From Alphaproteobacteria bacterium (GTDB lineage: Bacteria; Pseudomonadota; Alphaproteobacteria; Rhizobiales; OSC116): a stretch of 64,000 bases of DNA. This document shows positions 35,455 to 43,277 of this stretch, in pieces (position 1 is the first letter of the stretch; every line of letters begins with the position of its first letter). The notes below the pieces were generated by a model that saw nothing but the letters and a program-made list of their open reading frames with translations, had not been told where the DNA came from and ran no database searches. The stretch lies in assembly GCA_002400495.2 (NCBI GenBank), contig NVQL02000053.1:62001-126000 (forward strand). Reading direction: 5' to 3'. The translations under genes were made by a program, and so were the position numbers.

Positions 35455-36693
35455 ATGAGCCAAAAAATAATCATCGTCGGCGCAGGCCTTATCGGCACAT
35501 CAACCGCCCTGCGTTTGGCGCAAAAGGGCAAAAAAGTCGTGCTGATCGATAAAGACTTTGATGGCAAACCAACCTCAGGCAACAATGCAGGCATCATCGC
35601 CTATTGCGATGTTTTTCCTATGCTCAGCGCCAAATCCCTACTCAAAATCCCCTTCTGGCTTGCCGACCCAAAAGCCATGATCGCCCTGCGGCCATCCTAT
35701 GCCTTCAAAATGATCCCATGGTTTTACCAACTGGTTAAATCCACCCTGCCGCACAACCAAAAAGGCGTAATCGAAGCCCGCCTCTCGCTAATGGAAACCG
35801 CACTACCCGATCATTACGACCAAATAGACAAAGCCGATCATGACACTTTCATTGCCAAAACAGGCACATATTATCTCTACCAAAAAGAAAGCAGTTTTAA
35901 TGCCGATGCCCACATTCGTGACTTAAAACAATCTTACGGTTATGAACCAGAAATCGTCTCAGCATCCGATGCCTATAAACGCGTCGAAGGCTTAGAGCAA
36001 GGCGTCTATAAAGCCGTATTCGAAAAAGACAGTGCCGTGCTAAAAAGCCCAAGCGGCTTGCTAAAATATCTACGCGACAAAGCCAAAGCTCTAGGCGTCG
36101 AATTCCTGCAAGGCGAAGCTAAAAACATCCGGCGCGATGCCGAATATGTCCATATAGATTTAGCCAGTGGCGATCACCTCATGGCCAGCGACATTGTCAT
36201 CGCAGCAGGTGCTTACTCGCGCAAGATGGTCAAAGATTTGGGCTTTAATGTACCACTAGATACCGAACGCGGCTACAACGTCACCATTGACAACCCACCA
36301 TTTAAATTTGATTGCGCAGTCATCGCCAAAGATGCCCAAATCGCCATCAGCTCACTCACCGATGGCCTGCGCGTTGGCGGCGGTGTCGAATTTGCAGGCA
36401 TTAACGCCGCGCCTGATTATGGTCGCATCGACAGAATGATCGCCTTGGCACAAGACCTTTTTCCCTCTATCCCCAATGACCGTGGTGTCAGATGGATGGG
36501 CTGCCGCCCCTCAATGGCCGATGACATGCCAGTGATTGGCCGCCATCCGCGCGACAGGCGAATTAACTTTGCCTTCGGCCACGGCCATTTAGGCATGACC
36601 ATGGCAGCCGTAACCGCCAAACATATTTGCAACCTTATCACCGATGACAAAACCAACGTCGATTTAACCGCTTTTAGAGTTGATCGTTTTTAA
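35455..36693 (+). CDS. FAD-dependent D-amino-acid (D-hydroxyproline) dehydrogenase-like
   Basis: 412 residues of the DadA/DAO family. An N-terminal FAD site IIIVGAGLIGTSTALRLAQKGKKVVLIDKD (cited as GAGLIGTSTALRLA) and a C-terminal GCRPSMADDMPVIGRHPRD with the final GHGHLGMTMA are typical. It oxidises a D-amino acid or related imino acid, passing electrons to the membrane. With a hydroxyproline epimerase and a pyrroline-carboxylate deaminase-like gene 4 kb downstream, cis-4-hydroxy-D-proline is the favoured substrate, by inference. It is the last gene of the MFS-GATase-dehydrogenase operon. Confidence 0.85.
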   Translation: MSQKIIIVGAGLIGTSTALRLAQKGKKVVLIDKDFDGKPTSGNNAGIIAYCDVFPMLSAKSLLKIPFWLADPKAMIALRPSYAFKMIPWFYQLVKSTLPHNQKGVIEARLSLMETALPDHYDQIDKADHDTFIAKTGTYYLYQKESSFNADAHIRDLKQSYGYEPEIVSASDAYKRVEGLEQGVYKAVFEKDSAVLKSPSGLLKYLRDKAKALGVEFLQGEAKNIRRDAEYVHIDLASGDHLMASDIVIAAGAYSRKMVKDLGFNVPLDTERGYNVTIDNPPFKFDCAVIAKDAQIAISSLTDGLRVGGGVEFAGINAAPDYGRIDRMIALAQDLFPSIPNDRGVRWMGCRPSMADDMPVIGRHPRDRRINFAFGHGHLGMTMAAVTAKHICNLITDDKTNVDLTAFRVDRF

Positions 36694-36714
36694 AATATCT
36701 ATATGTTGAAACTT

Positions 36715-36809
36715 ATCTCACGGGGTGCAATGCCATTAGGCGGCGCTGAGATGCTCATCCGAGTGACCCGTTGAACCTGATCCAGTTAATATTGGCGGAG
36801 GGATGGGAT
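36715..36809 (+). ncRNA. TPP riboswitch (THI element) upstream of thiB
   Basis: The consensus blocks of the thiamine pyrophosphate riboswitch are all present: CGGGGTGC near 36721, the CTGAGA motif near 36746, ACCCGTTGAACCTGATCC at 36766-36783 and GGCGGAGGGATGGG at 36794-36807. P1 can form between ATCTCA (36715-36720) and TGGGAT (36804-36809). It lies about 70 bases before the thiB ATG and should lower thiB expression when TPP is plentiful. Confidence 0.95.
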
Positions 36810-36879
36810 TTGACGGATGCACAAACATATATCCGCCCACTCGCTGCCCAAACGCATGCAAATGCATATGGGAGCTTAA
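36810..36879 (+). promoter_or_regulatory. riboswitch expression platform and thiB RBS
   Basis: Between the aptamer and the ATG lie a GGAT/ATCC pair around 36814-36833, a near-palindrome GCATGCAAATGC at 36854-36865 and the ribosome-binding site GGGAG at 36870-36874. No U-run terminator is seen, so control is more likely at translation initiation. Confidence 0.5.
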
Positions 36880-37890
36880 ATGCAAAATCTATCTAAAATA
36901 ATCGCCACCACGGCACTCACCACCAGCCTTATGCTAGGCGCTTCAGCCGCACAAGCCGCCACGCTGAATGTCTATACATATTCATCATTCTCAGCCGATT
37001 GGGGTGTCGGCCCAAAGGTCAAAGAAGGTTTTGAAGCCATTTGCGATTGCGAACTAAAATTCACCAGCCTAGATGACGGCGTATCGGTACTCAACCGCAT
37101 CCGCCTAGAAGGCGCACAAACAGAAGCCGACATCGTCATCGGCCTAGATACCAACACCACCGAGGCCGCACTAGCCACAGGCCTATTTGCCGAGCACAAT
37201 CTAGATCTAAGTAAAACACCCGTGCCAAACGGCTGGGCACACAGCCACTTTGTACCATTCGATTATGGCTATTTCAGCTTCATCTATAACAGCGAAGTGG
37301 TAAAAACCCCGCCCAAATCAATGCAGGAATTAATCAATGCACCAGATGATTTAAAAATCGTCATTCAAGACCCTCGCACCTCAACCCCAGGGCTAGGTTT
37401 ATTGCTTTGGATGAAGGAAATCTACGGCGATAAAGCCGCTGACATGTGGAAGCAACTCGCACCAAAAATCGTCACTGTCACCAAAGGCTGGTCAGAATCT
37501 TATTACACCATTTTCCAAGAAGGCGAAGCCGACATGGTGCTGTCCTACACCACCTCCCCCGCCTATCACATCACCGTCGAAAAAGACCAAAAATATAAAG
37601 GCGCCAATTTTACTGAAGGCCATTACATGCAAATCGAAGTGGCAGCAAAATTAAAAGCCACCAAACAACCAGAACTAGCCGATATGTTCCTAAAATATAT
37701 AGGCTCTGACGAGTTCCAAAGTTTTATCCCGCAAGGCCAATGGATGTACCGTTTGGGCGGCAGCCAAGACGGCGTGCCAGCCAGCTATGACAGCTTGGTA
37801 AAGCCAGAAAAAGTTCTACTCATCGACCCAACCACAGTCGAAGCCAACCGCAAAGCTTGGATTTCAGAATGGCAAAATGCCCTTAAATAA
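36880..37890 (+). CDS. thiB: thiamine ABC transporter substrate-binding protein ThiB
   Basis: 336 residues. The signal peptide (about 1-26, ending AAQA) precedes TLNVYTYSSFSADWGVGPKVKEGFE, strongly ThiB-like, followed by DIVIGLDTN, VPFDYGYFSFIYNS and YTTSPAYH. The family is the bacterial extracellular solute-binding class 1 proteins specific for thiamine and its phosphates. It follows a TPP riboswitch and is followed by an intrinsic terminator, so it is a one-gene unit. Its permease and ATPase are probably thiP and thiQ at 7.5-9.9 kb. Confidence 0.93.
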   Translation: MQNLSKIIATTALTTSLMLGASAAQAATLNVYTYSSFSADWGVGPKVKEGFEAICDCELKFTSLDDGVSVLNRIRLEGAQTEADIVIGLDTNTTEAALATGLFAEHNLDLSKTPVPNGWAHSHFVPFDYGYFSFIYNSEVVKTPPKSMQELINAPDDLKIVIQDPRTSTPGLGLLLWMKEIYGDKAADMWKQLAPKIVTVTKGWSESYYTIFQEGEADMVLSYTTSPAYHITVEKDQKYKGANFTEGHYMQIEVAAKLKATKQPELADMFLKYIGSDEFQSFIPQGQWMYRLGGSQDGVPASYDSLVKPEKVLLIDPTTVEANRKAWISEWQNALK

Positions 37891-37901
37891 TCACAAAACA
37901 C

Positions 37902-37935
37902 GGCTTGCGAACACTCATTCGCGAGCCATTTTTTT
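37902..37935 (+). terminator. thiB terminator
   Basis: Ten-base stem with one wobble (GGCTTGCGAA at 37902-37911, TTCGCGAGCC at 37918-37927), six-base loop, then ATTTTTTT. The second arm and T-run lie inside the 3' coding end of the convergent GlxA-type gene (stop at 37915). Confidence 0.8.
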
Positions 37936-38895
37936 ACGCCAATTATAAGGCGTATCGTCAAAATGCTCATGCCACAAACGCCGCAGTGAGCGCGTGGTGC
38001 CAATGCCACTTTCAAACGCCACATCTTCCAAACTCTTGTCTTTATTCTGCATCAACCGCTTGGCATAACTCAACCGAATATTCTGAATATATTTAGCCAA
38101 GCTAGTCTGAGTAATTTCCGAAAACTTACGCACCAAATGCCGTGCCGACATGCCAATCTCCGCCGCAATAATCTCCGCTGTCCAGTTATTCTGTGGGTCA
38201 TGACAAATCAAATCCTGCGCCTTATGCAGCTTGTCATCAACATGATTACGATGCGCCAAATAGGGGCTCAACTGCACATCACTCCCTTGCCGCCGATGGT
38301 AAACCACCATCTCCCGCGCAATCCTAAACGCCAACTCAGCCCCCCAAGTCAGCTCAACAAAATACAGCGCCGCATCAATCCCCGTAGTGATACCCGCACT
38401 GGTCAGAATATTACCGTCATGCACAAATATCTGATTGGCACAGGTTTTGGCCGAGGGGCTATAACGCGCCAAATCATCCAACCGCGAGTAAAATGTCGTG
38501 CAATATTTCCCCTTTAGCAAGCCAGCTTTCGCCAACAATAAAGCCCCAATACAAACCGAAATAATCCGCTGATCCTTATGTGTTTTATCCCGCAACCATT
38601 CAATGATTTCATCACTCATCGGCGCGGCCATCGCCACCTCAGTATTATGCGCCCCATAAACCATCACAATGTCATTTTCACCAATCTCATCAGGCATCGG
38701 CTCAATACCCTCAATCCGCGGGCCATAACCCAGTGGTGGTATCAGCGGCAAACTAGCGCACGGCGAAATAAAATGAAACTCAATATCAATGCCAAATTGT
38801 CTTGCAAATAAAAACGGGCTGATAGGCCCCGCAAAATCCAGCAGAAACATATCAGCACCCAATATACAATATATATGTGTCACCTTACTTGGCAT
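37915..38895 (-). CDS. GlxA-type regulator (DJ-1/PfpI plus AraC domain)
   Basis: 326 residues from MPSKVTHIYC at 38895; a longer reading would run into the upstream gene. N-terminal DJ-1/PfpI-like domain (about 5-185) with FLLDFAGPISPFLFAR, DIVMVYGAHN and a retained cysteine in the elbow SVCIGALLLAKAG. C-terminal AraC domain (about 220-320) with IGMSARHLVRKFSEITQTSLAKYI and EDVAFESGIGTTRSLRRLW. Such regulators often control amino-acid or quaternary-amine catabolism. It overlaps the isochorismatase gene by 11 bases and faces thiB. Confidence 0.92.
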   Translation of the reverse strand: MPSKVTHIYCILGADMFLLDFAGPISPFLFARQFGIDIEFHFISPCASLPLIPPLGYGPRIEGIEPMPDEIGENDIVMVYGAHNTEVAMAAPMSDEIIEWLRDKTHKDQRIISVCIGALLLAKAGLLKGKYCTTFYSRLDDLARYSPSAKTCANQIFVHDGNILTSAGITTGIDAALYFVELTWGAELAFRIAREMVVYHRRQGSDVQLSPYLAHRNHVDDKLHKAQDLICHDPQNNWTAEIIAAEIGMSARHLVRKFSEITQTSLAKYIQNIRLSYAKRLMQNKDKSLEDVAFESGIGTTRSLRRLWHEHFDDTPYNWRKKMARE

Positions 38896-39448
38896 ATTTT
38901 TCCAATAAGCTCTCAACGGTATGAATGTCTGCAAAACGCCCCTGCAATACAAGTTCAGTTTTTAATTTTATGTCACTGGCAGGATAAGTTTCCCCACTAA
39001 CTTGATGAGTCATCGGAAATGTAAGCGTCGCCTCGGTCACATAATCAACATGAAACCCAAAATCAGACGCAACCCTCGTGGTGGTTTCGCAACATTGCTC
39101 AGTCCGAATGCCCGATATAATGACATTTCGGACATTATGCGCCTGTAACCATTCATGCAACCCACTGTCAGTCAAAGCATTATGTATTTGCTTTTCAAAC
39201 AAGCCATCAAGGTCAGTTGGCATAAAATCCATCGGCACATTATGACCACTCTGTTTACCCCAAGTATCTGAACTTGGTTCCACATGAATAATTTGCAAAG
39301 TGGGAATGCCCAACGCCTTCAACCCAGTTAATAAGGTCAACTCATTGCTTTTAAATTCTTCAAACCCATATTCCACCCAATATGGCGCATGAAAAAAATT
39401 ATTCTGAATGTCGATGGCTAAATGTACAGTTTCAATAGTTTTAGTCAT
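38885..39448 (-). CDS. isochorismatase-family cysteine hydrolase
   Basis: 187 residues. The Asp-Lys-Cys triad is visible: HLAIDIQNNFF, LFEKQIHNAL (Lys) and IISGIRTEQCCETTTR (Cys). The SGIRTE.CVE-like signature is typical of the amidohydrolase branch (nicotinamidase, N-carbamoyl hydrolases). Its substrate is unknown; being coupled to a GlxA-type regulator and next to the hydroxyproline genes, it may act on a nitrogenous intermediate. It is divergent from the deaminase-like gene across 181 bases that hold both promoters. Confidence 0.9.
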   Translation of the reverse strand: MTKTIETVHLAIDIQNNFFHAPYWVEYGFEEFKSNELTLLTGLKALGIPTLQIIHVEPSSDTWGKQSGHNVPMDFMPTDLDGLFEKQIHNALTDSGLHEWLQAHNVRNVIISGIRTEQCCETTTRVASDFGFHVDYVTEATLTFPMTHQVSGETYPASDIKLKTELVLQGRFADIHTVESLLEKYAK

Positions 39449-39629
39449 TTTTTCTCCTTAAGTTATAAGGCAAATCTAGACTATAGGCAAAAACAATAAA
39501 ATACAAGAGCAAGCCATCAATCGGACATTTTACGCCAAGTCATTACACCAATATTAACGTATAAATTATTTTCATTCGTCAATATTTGGGAAATGATATA
39601 GGCTCAATAAAAAACACAAGGGTAAAAAA
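39449..39629. promoter_or_regulatory. divergent promoter region, isochorismatase/deaminase
   Basis: 181 AT-rich bases between two outward-reading genes. ATCGGACATTTTACGCCAAG (near 39516-39540) is the only GC-bearing block and is a plausible regulator site, but no clear dyad or consensus was found. Confidence 0.35.
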
Positions 39630-40535
39630 ATGAGTGAAATTTTTGGCGTATATCCAGCAGCCACCACACAATTTAATGATGACAGCAGCCTCAACCTAGA
39701 AGCCACCCAAAACACCTTTGACAATCTCATCAAAGATGGCGTGCATGGCCTGATCATCATGGGCACATGTGGCGAAAATAACTCATTGCATAAAGACGAA
39801 AAATTGCAAATCCTCGCCGCCGCCAAAGAGGTTGTCGCAGGCCGCGTGCCTGTATATTCTGGCGTGTCAGAATTCACCACCAAATCAGCCATAGAATTCG
39901 CCCAAAACGCCGAAAAAATCGGTCTAGATGGCCTGATGGTGCTACCCGCCATGTCCTATAAAGCCTCCAAACGCGAGGTCATCACCCATTATAAAAGCGT
40001 CGCCAACAGCACCGCTTTACCCATTATGATTTACAACAACCCCATCAGCTATGGCATTGACGTCACCATCGATATGCTCAAAGAACTAGCCAGCGTTAAA
40101 AACATCACCGCCATCAAAGAAAGTACCGAAGACACCAGACGCATCACCGATCTTTACAATCAATTCGATGATAGATTCACCATTTTCTGCGGCGTAGATG
40201 ACATTGCGTTAGAGAGCATAATGCTCGGCACCAAAGGTTGGATTTCAGGCCTCACCTCAGCCTTCCCAGCCGAGTCAGTCGCCATATGGGATTTAGCCCA
40301 GCAAGGCCGCTATAAAGAAGCCATGGAAATCTACCGCTGGTTCATGCCGCTCCTGCATCTCGACACCATCCCAACTTTGGTGCAATGCATTAAATTATGC
40401 GAACAAATCTGCGGCAGAGGCAGCGAAATGGTACGCGCCCCACGCCTTAAACTCGAAGGCGCAGAACGCCAACATGTAATTGATGTAACCGAAACCGCTC
40501 TAAAAACTCGCCCCGATCTTTCTAAATACAAATAG
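39630..40535 (+). CDS. DapA-family pyrroline-4-hydroxy-2-carboxylate deaminase-like
   Basis: 301 residues of the dihydrodipicolinate synthase/N-acetylneuraminate lyase family. Schiff-base lysine is in ITAIKESTED (near residue 165), the catalytic tyrosine in LPIMIYNNPISYG (near 137), the substrate GTCGENNSL loop near 47. The GTCGE motif in place of GTTGE is common in the hydroxyproline deaminase group. It would convert the pyrroline-4-hydroxy-2-carboxylate made by the D-hydroxyproline dehydrogenase into alpha-ketoglutarate semialdehyde. It is 14 bases before the epimerase gene. Confidence 0.8.
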   Translation: MSEIFGVYPAATTQFNDDSSLNLEATQNTFDNLIKDGVHGLIIMGTCGENNSLHKDEKLQILAAAKEVVAGRVPVYSGVSEFTTKSAIEFAQNAEKIGLDGLMVLPAMSYKASKREVITHYKSVANSTALPIMIYNNPISYGIDVTIDMLKELASVKNITAIKESTEDTRRITDLYNQFDDRFTIFCGVDDIALESIMLGTKGWISGLTSAFPAESVAIWDLAQQGRYKEAMEIYRWFMPLLHLDTIPTLVQCIKLCEQICGRGSEMVRAPRLKLEGAERQHVIDVTETALKTRPDLSKYK

Positions 40536-40549
40536 GGGAAAAAAGAAAA

Positions 40550-41569
40550 ATGACCCGCCACATCTTCCATTGTATTGATGCCCACACCTGCGGCAACCCC
40601 GTGCGTCTCGTCACCCACGGTGGGCCAGATTTACACGGCGATACAATGGCCGAAAAACGCCAAGATTTTCTCAAAAATCACGACTGGATCAGAACAGGCC
40701 TCATGTTCGAACCCCGCGGCCACGACATGATGTCAGGCTCAATCCTCTACCCCTCAAACCACCCCGATGCTGATATTGGCGTGCTCTATATCGAGACCAG
40801 CGGCTGTCTACCCATGTGCGGCCACGGCACCATCGGCACCATCACGGCAGGCATAGAATATAATTTCATTTCGCCGAAGAAACGAATTGACAAAAACGGC
40901 ATTGGCACCCTCACCATCGAAACCCCAGCTGGCCTAGTTAAAATCACCTATCAACAAACAAACGACAAGGTCGAATGGGTACGCCTATATAATGTCGCCT
41001 CATATTTAGCCCATCAAAACATCAGCATAGACTGCCCTGAACTCGGCACCCTAACTTTCGACATCAGCTATGGCGGTAATTTCTACGCCATCCTCGACAA
41101 ACAAAAAAACTATCAAGGCCTAGATGATTTAGGCACAAGCAAGATATTACATTTCTCACCCATAATCCGCAATCTACTCAACCAAAAACTCAAAGTCACC
41201 CACCCCGAAGATTCAAATATCAACGGCATATCCCATATATTATGGACAGGTGATGTGCTGAATAAAAATAGCGCCGCCCGCAATGCCGTATTCTATGGAG
41301 ATCACGCCATCGACCGCTCCCCCTGCGGCACAGGCACGTCCGCCCGCATGGCGCAATGGGCAGCCACAGGCAAATTAAAACTAGGGCAAAAATTCATTCA
41401 CGAAAGCATCATTGGCAGCGAATTCATCGGCTGTTATGAAGCGGATGCAAAAGTTGGCAAACACCAAGCCATCATCCCCTCAGTACAAGGATGGGCAAAA
41501 ATCACTGGCAAAAATGAAATCTATATTGACGATGACGACCCTTACAGGCACGGCTTTCAACTCGCCTAA
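40550..41569 (+). CDS. 4-hydroxyproline 2-epimerase (proline racemase family)
   Basis: 339 residues. Both catalytic cysteines are present: MCGHGTIGTITAG and SPCGTGTSARMAQWA, the set for racemases/epimerases (3-hydroxyproline dehydratases have Thr or Ser at one position). IDAHTCGNPVRLV and the GGNFYAILD segment are family marks. It epimerises trans-4-hydroxy-L-proline to cis-4-hydroxy-D-proline. GAAAAAAGAAAA precedes the ATG. Its stop codon overlaps that of yciB (CTAA). No KGSA dehydrogenase for the last step is in the window. Confidence 0.88.
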   Translation: MTRHIFHCIDAHTCGNPVRLVTHGGPDLHGDTMAEKRQDFLKNHDWIRTGLMFEPRGHDMMSGSILYPSNHPDADIGVLYIETSGCLPMCGHGTIGTITAGIEYNFISPKKRIDKNGIGTLTIETPAGLVKITYQQTNDKVEWVRLYNVASYLAHQNISIDCPELGTLTFDISYGGNFYAILDKQKNYQGLDDLGTSKILHFSPIIRNLLNQKLKVTHPEDSNINGISHILWTGDVLNKNSAARNAVFYGDHAIDRSPCGTGTSARMAQWAATGKLKLGQKFIHESIIGSEFIGCYEADAKVGKHQAIIPSVQGWAKITGKNEIYIDDDDPYRHGFQLA

Positions 41570-42174
41570 TCTCCAAGTTTTTTCGGCTCATCTTCATCTT
41601 CAATCAAATGTTTATTGATAAACGCCATACTGCCCATAGAAAAAACAATGGTCAACGGCATAATACCAAACACCTTAAAATCAACCCATGCATCAGTGCT
41701 AAAGTTACGCCAGACAATTTCGTTAACGACAGCCAAGCAGAAGAAAAACACACCCCACATAATGGTCAACTTGCGCCACCCTGCATCGTCCAATTTTAAA
41801 AATGGCCCCATTACATAAGTGATCAAATTTTTACCAAACAACAGCCCACCCAACAAAATACCACCAAACAGACAATTCACAATGGTCGGCTTTAATTTAA
41901 TAAATAAATCATCATGCAAATAAAGCGTCAGCCCACCAAAAATCAGCACCACAAACAGGGTGATAATCGGCATCACCGCAATTTTACGATCCATAATCCA
42001 CCGCACGGTCAACGAGAAAATCAACGTCACCATAAATGCGCCCGTGGCATAGTAAATATTCTCAGATTTTTCGATATCGAAAAACTGATCCGCACGGCTA
42101 TTGCCAACAAAAAACACCGCCAACGGAAATACTTCTAATAAAAACCCAAATATTTTTTTATTCTTTTCGTTCAT
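41566..42174 (-). CDS. inner-membrane septation protein YciB/IspZ
   Basis: 202 residues and about five membrane helices (KKIFGFLLEVFPLAVFF start, IAVMPIITLFVVLIFGGLTLYLHDD, LLFGKNLITYVMGPFLKLDDAGWRKLT then NEIVWRNFSTDAWVDFKVFG cited in parts). This is the YciB/IspZ intracellular septation protein family, involved in cell envelope synthesis and division. It is directly downstream of ftsY on the same strand (7-base gap), as in other alphaproteobacteria. Confidence 0.9.
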   Translation of the reverse strand: MNEKNKKIFGFLLEVFPLAVFFVGNSRADQFFDIEKSENIYYATGAFMVTLIFSLTVRWIMDRKIAVMPIITLFVVLIFGGLTLYLHDDLFIKLKPTIVNCLFGGILLGGLLFGKNLITYVMGPFLKLDDAGWRKLTIMWGVFFFCLAVVNEIVWRNFSTDAWVDFKVFGIMPLTIVFSMGSMAFINKHLIEDEDEPKKLGD

Positions 42175-42181
42175 TTTTTTC

Positions 42182-43267
42182 TCACTGTAAATTAATCTGT
42201 GTTAGTGCATTGGCAAATTCAGCCGCATCAAATGGCTCTAAATCATCAATAGTTTCGCCGACCCCAATATAATGCACAGGCAGGCCAAATCTAGCCGCAA
42301 TCGCCACCAATATACCACCTTTGGCCGTGCCATCTAATTTGGTCATCACCAAGCCAGTGATATCAACTTTCTCAGCAAATATCTGCGCTTGGTTCACCGC
42401 ATTTTGCCCCGTGGTTGCATCCAATACCAACAAAGATGCATGCGGCGCCGTTGCGTCTTGCTTGCGGATCACCCGCACTATTTTCTCCAGCTCATCCATC
42501 AACTCAGTGCGATTCTGCAATCGCCCCGCCGTATCAATCAGCAATATATCTATATTCTGCTCACGTGCCTTAGCAATCGCCTCAAATGCCAAACTGGCGG
42601 CATCACTGCCTGCAGGCGCAGTCACCACAGGCACACCAGCCCGATCACCCCATATAGCCAACTGCTCAACCGCCGCCGCACGAAACGTATCGCCCGCCGC
42701 CAACATCACTTTTTTGCCTTCGGCTTGAAATTTCTGCGCCATCTTGCCAATGGTGGTGGTTTTACCCGCACCATTCACCCCTGTCATCAAAATAATATAA
42801 GGTTTTATACTGGCATCAATCACCAAAGGCTTGGCCACAGGTTCTAAAATTTCGGTAATTTCTTTGTTCAGCAACTGCCGAATTTCTTCAGGCTCAATTT
42901 CTTTATCATACGAAGTTTTTGCCAAGCCTTCACATATTTTTATCGCCGTCTCTGTACCCAAATCAGCTTGAATGAGAATGTCCTCAAGCTCTTCCAACGT
43001 CTCATCATCAAGCTTACGTTTGGTGAAAATACTACCAATGCCCGAAACCAGATTATTATTACTTTTCGACAGGCCTTGCGTGAGGCGTTTAAACCAAGAT
43101 TTTTTTGCCTCTGCCTTAACTTCAACCTCTGGCTCAACAAGTATTTCCTCAACAACAGGCTCGACAATCTCTTCAACGATCGGCTCGGCGACTTCCTCAA
43201 CCAGCTCTTCAACCGCCTCAACAACCTCATCGGTTTTTTTCTTTTTGCCGAATAGTTTCTTAAACAT
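42182..43267 (-). CDS. ftsY: signal recognition particle receptor FtsY
   Basis: 361 residues. A strongly acidic N-terminal A domain (about 1-50, EEVVEEI-like repeats) precedes the N and G domains. GTPase motifs: G1 GVNGAGKTTTIGK, G2 DTFRAAA, G3 DTAGRLQ, G4 TKLDGTAKGG, closing with GVGETIDDLEPFD. FtsY docks SRP-ribosome complexes on the inner membrane. The Glu/Val-rich repeat gives a low-complexity stretch at the DNA level (43100-43240). It lies 10 bases from mtaB. Confidence 0.97.
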   Translation of the reverse strand: MFKKLFGKKKKTDEVVEAVEELVEEVAEPIVEEIVEPVVEEILVEPEVEVKAEAKKSWFKRLTQGLSKSNNNLVSGIGSIFTKRKLDDETLEELEDILIQADLGTETAIKICEGLAKTSYDKEIEPEEIRQLLNKEITEILEPVAKPLVIDASIKPYIILMTGVNGAGKTTTIGKMAQKFQAEGKKVMLAAGDTFRAAAVEQLAIWGDRAGVPVVTAPAGSDAASLAFEAIAKAREQNIDILLIDTAGRLQNRTELMDELEKIVRVIRKQDATAPHASLLVLDATTGQNAVNQAQIFAEKVDITGLVMTKLDGTAKGGILVAIAARFGLPVHYIGVGETIDDLEPFDAAEFANALTQINLQ

Positions 43268-43277
43268 TTAAATTCCG

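Noticed and set aside
35455-36693. glycine oxidase (ThiO) role for the FAD dehydrogenase, suggested by the neighbouring TPP riboswitch
   Set aside because: The gene lies upstream of the riboswitch, is coupled to the MFS and amidotransferase genes, and its length and C-terminal motif fit the DadA type; no other thiamine synthesis gene is present.
43100-43240. repeat-like DNA in the start of ftsY
   Set aside because: Codon repetition from the Glu/Val-rich acidic domain of FtsY; not an independent repeat element.
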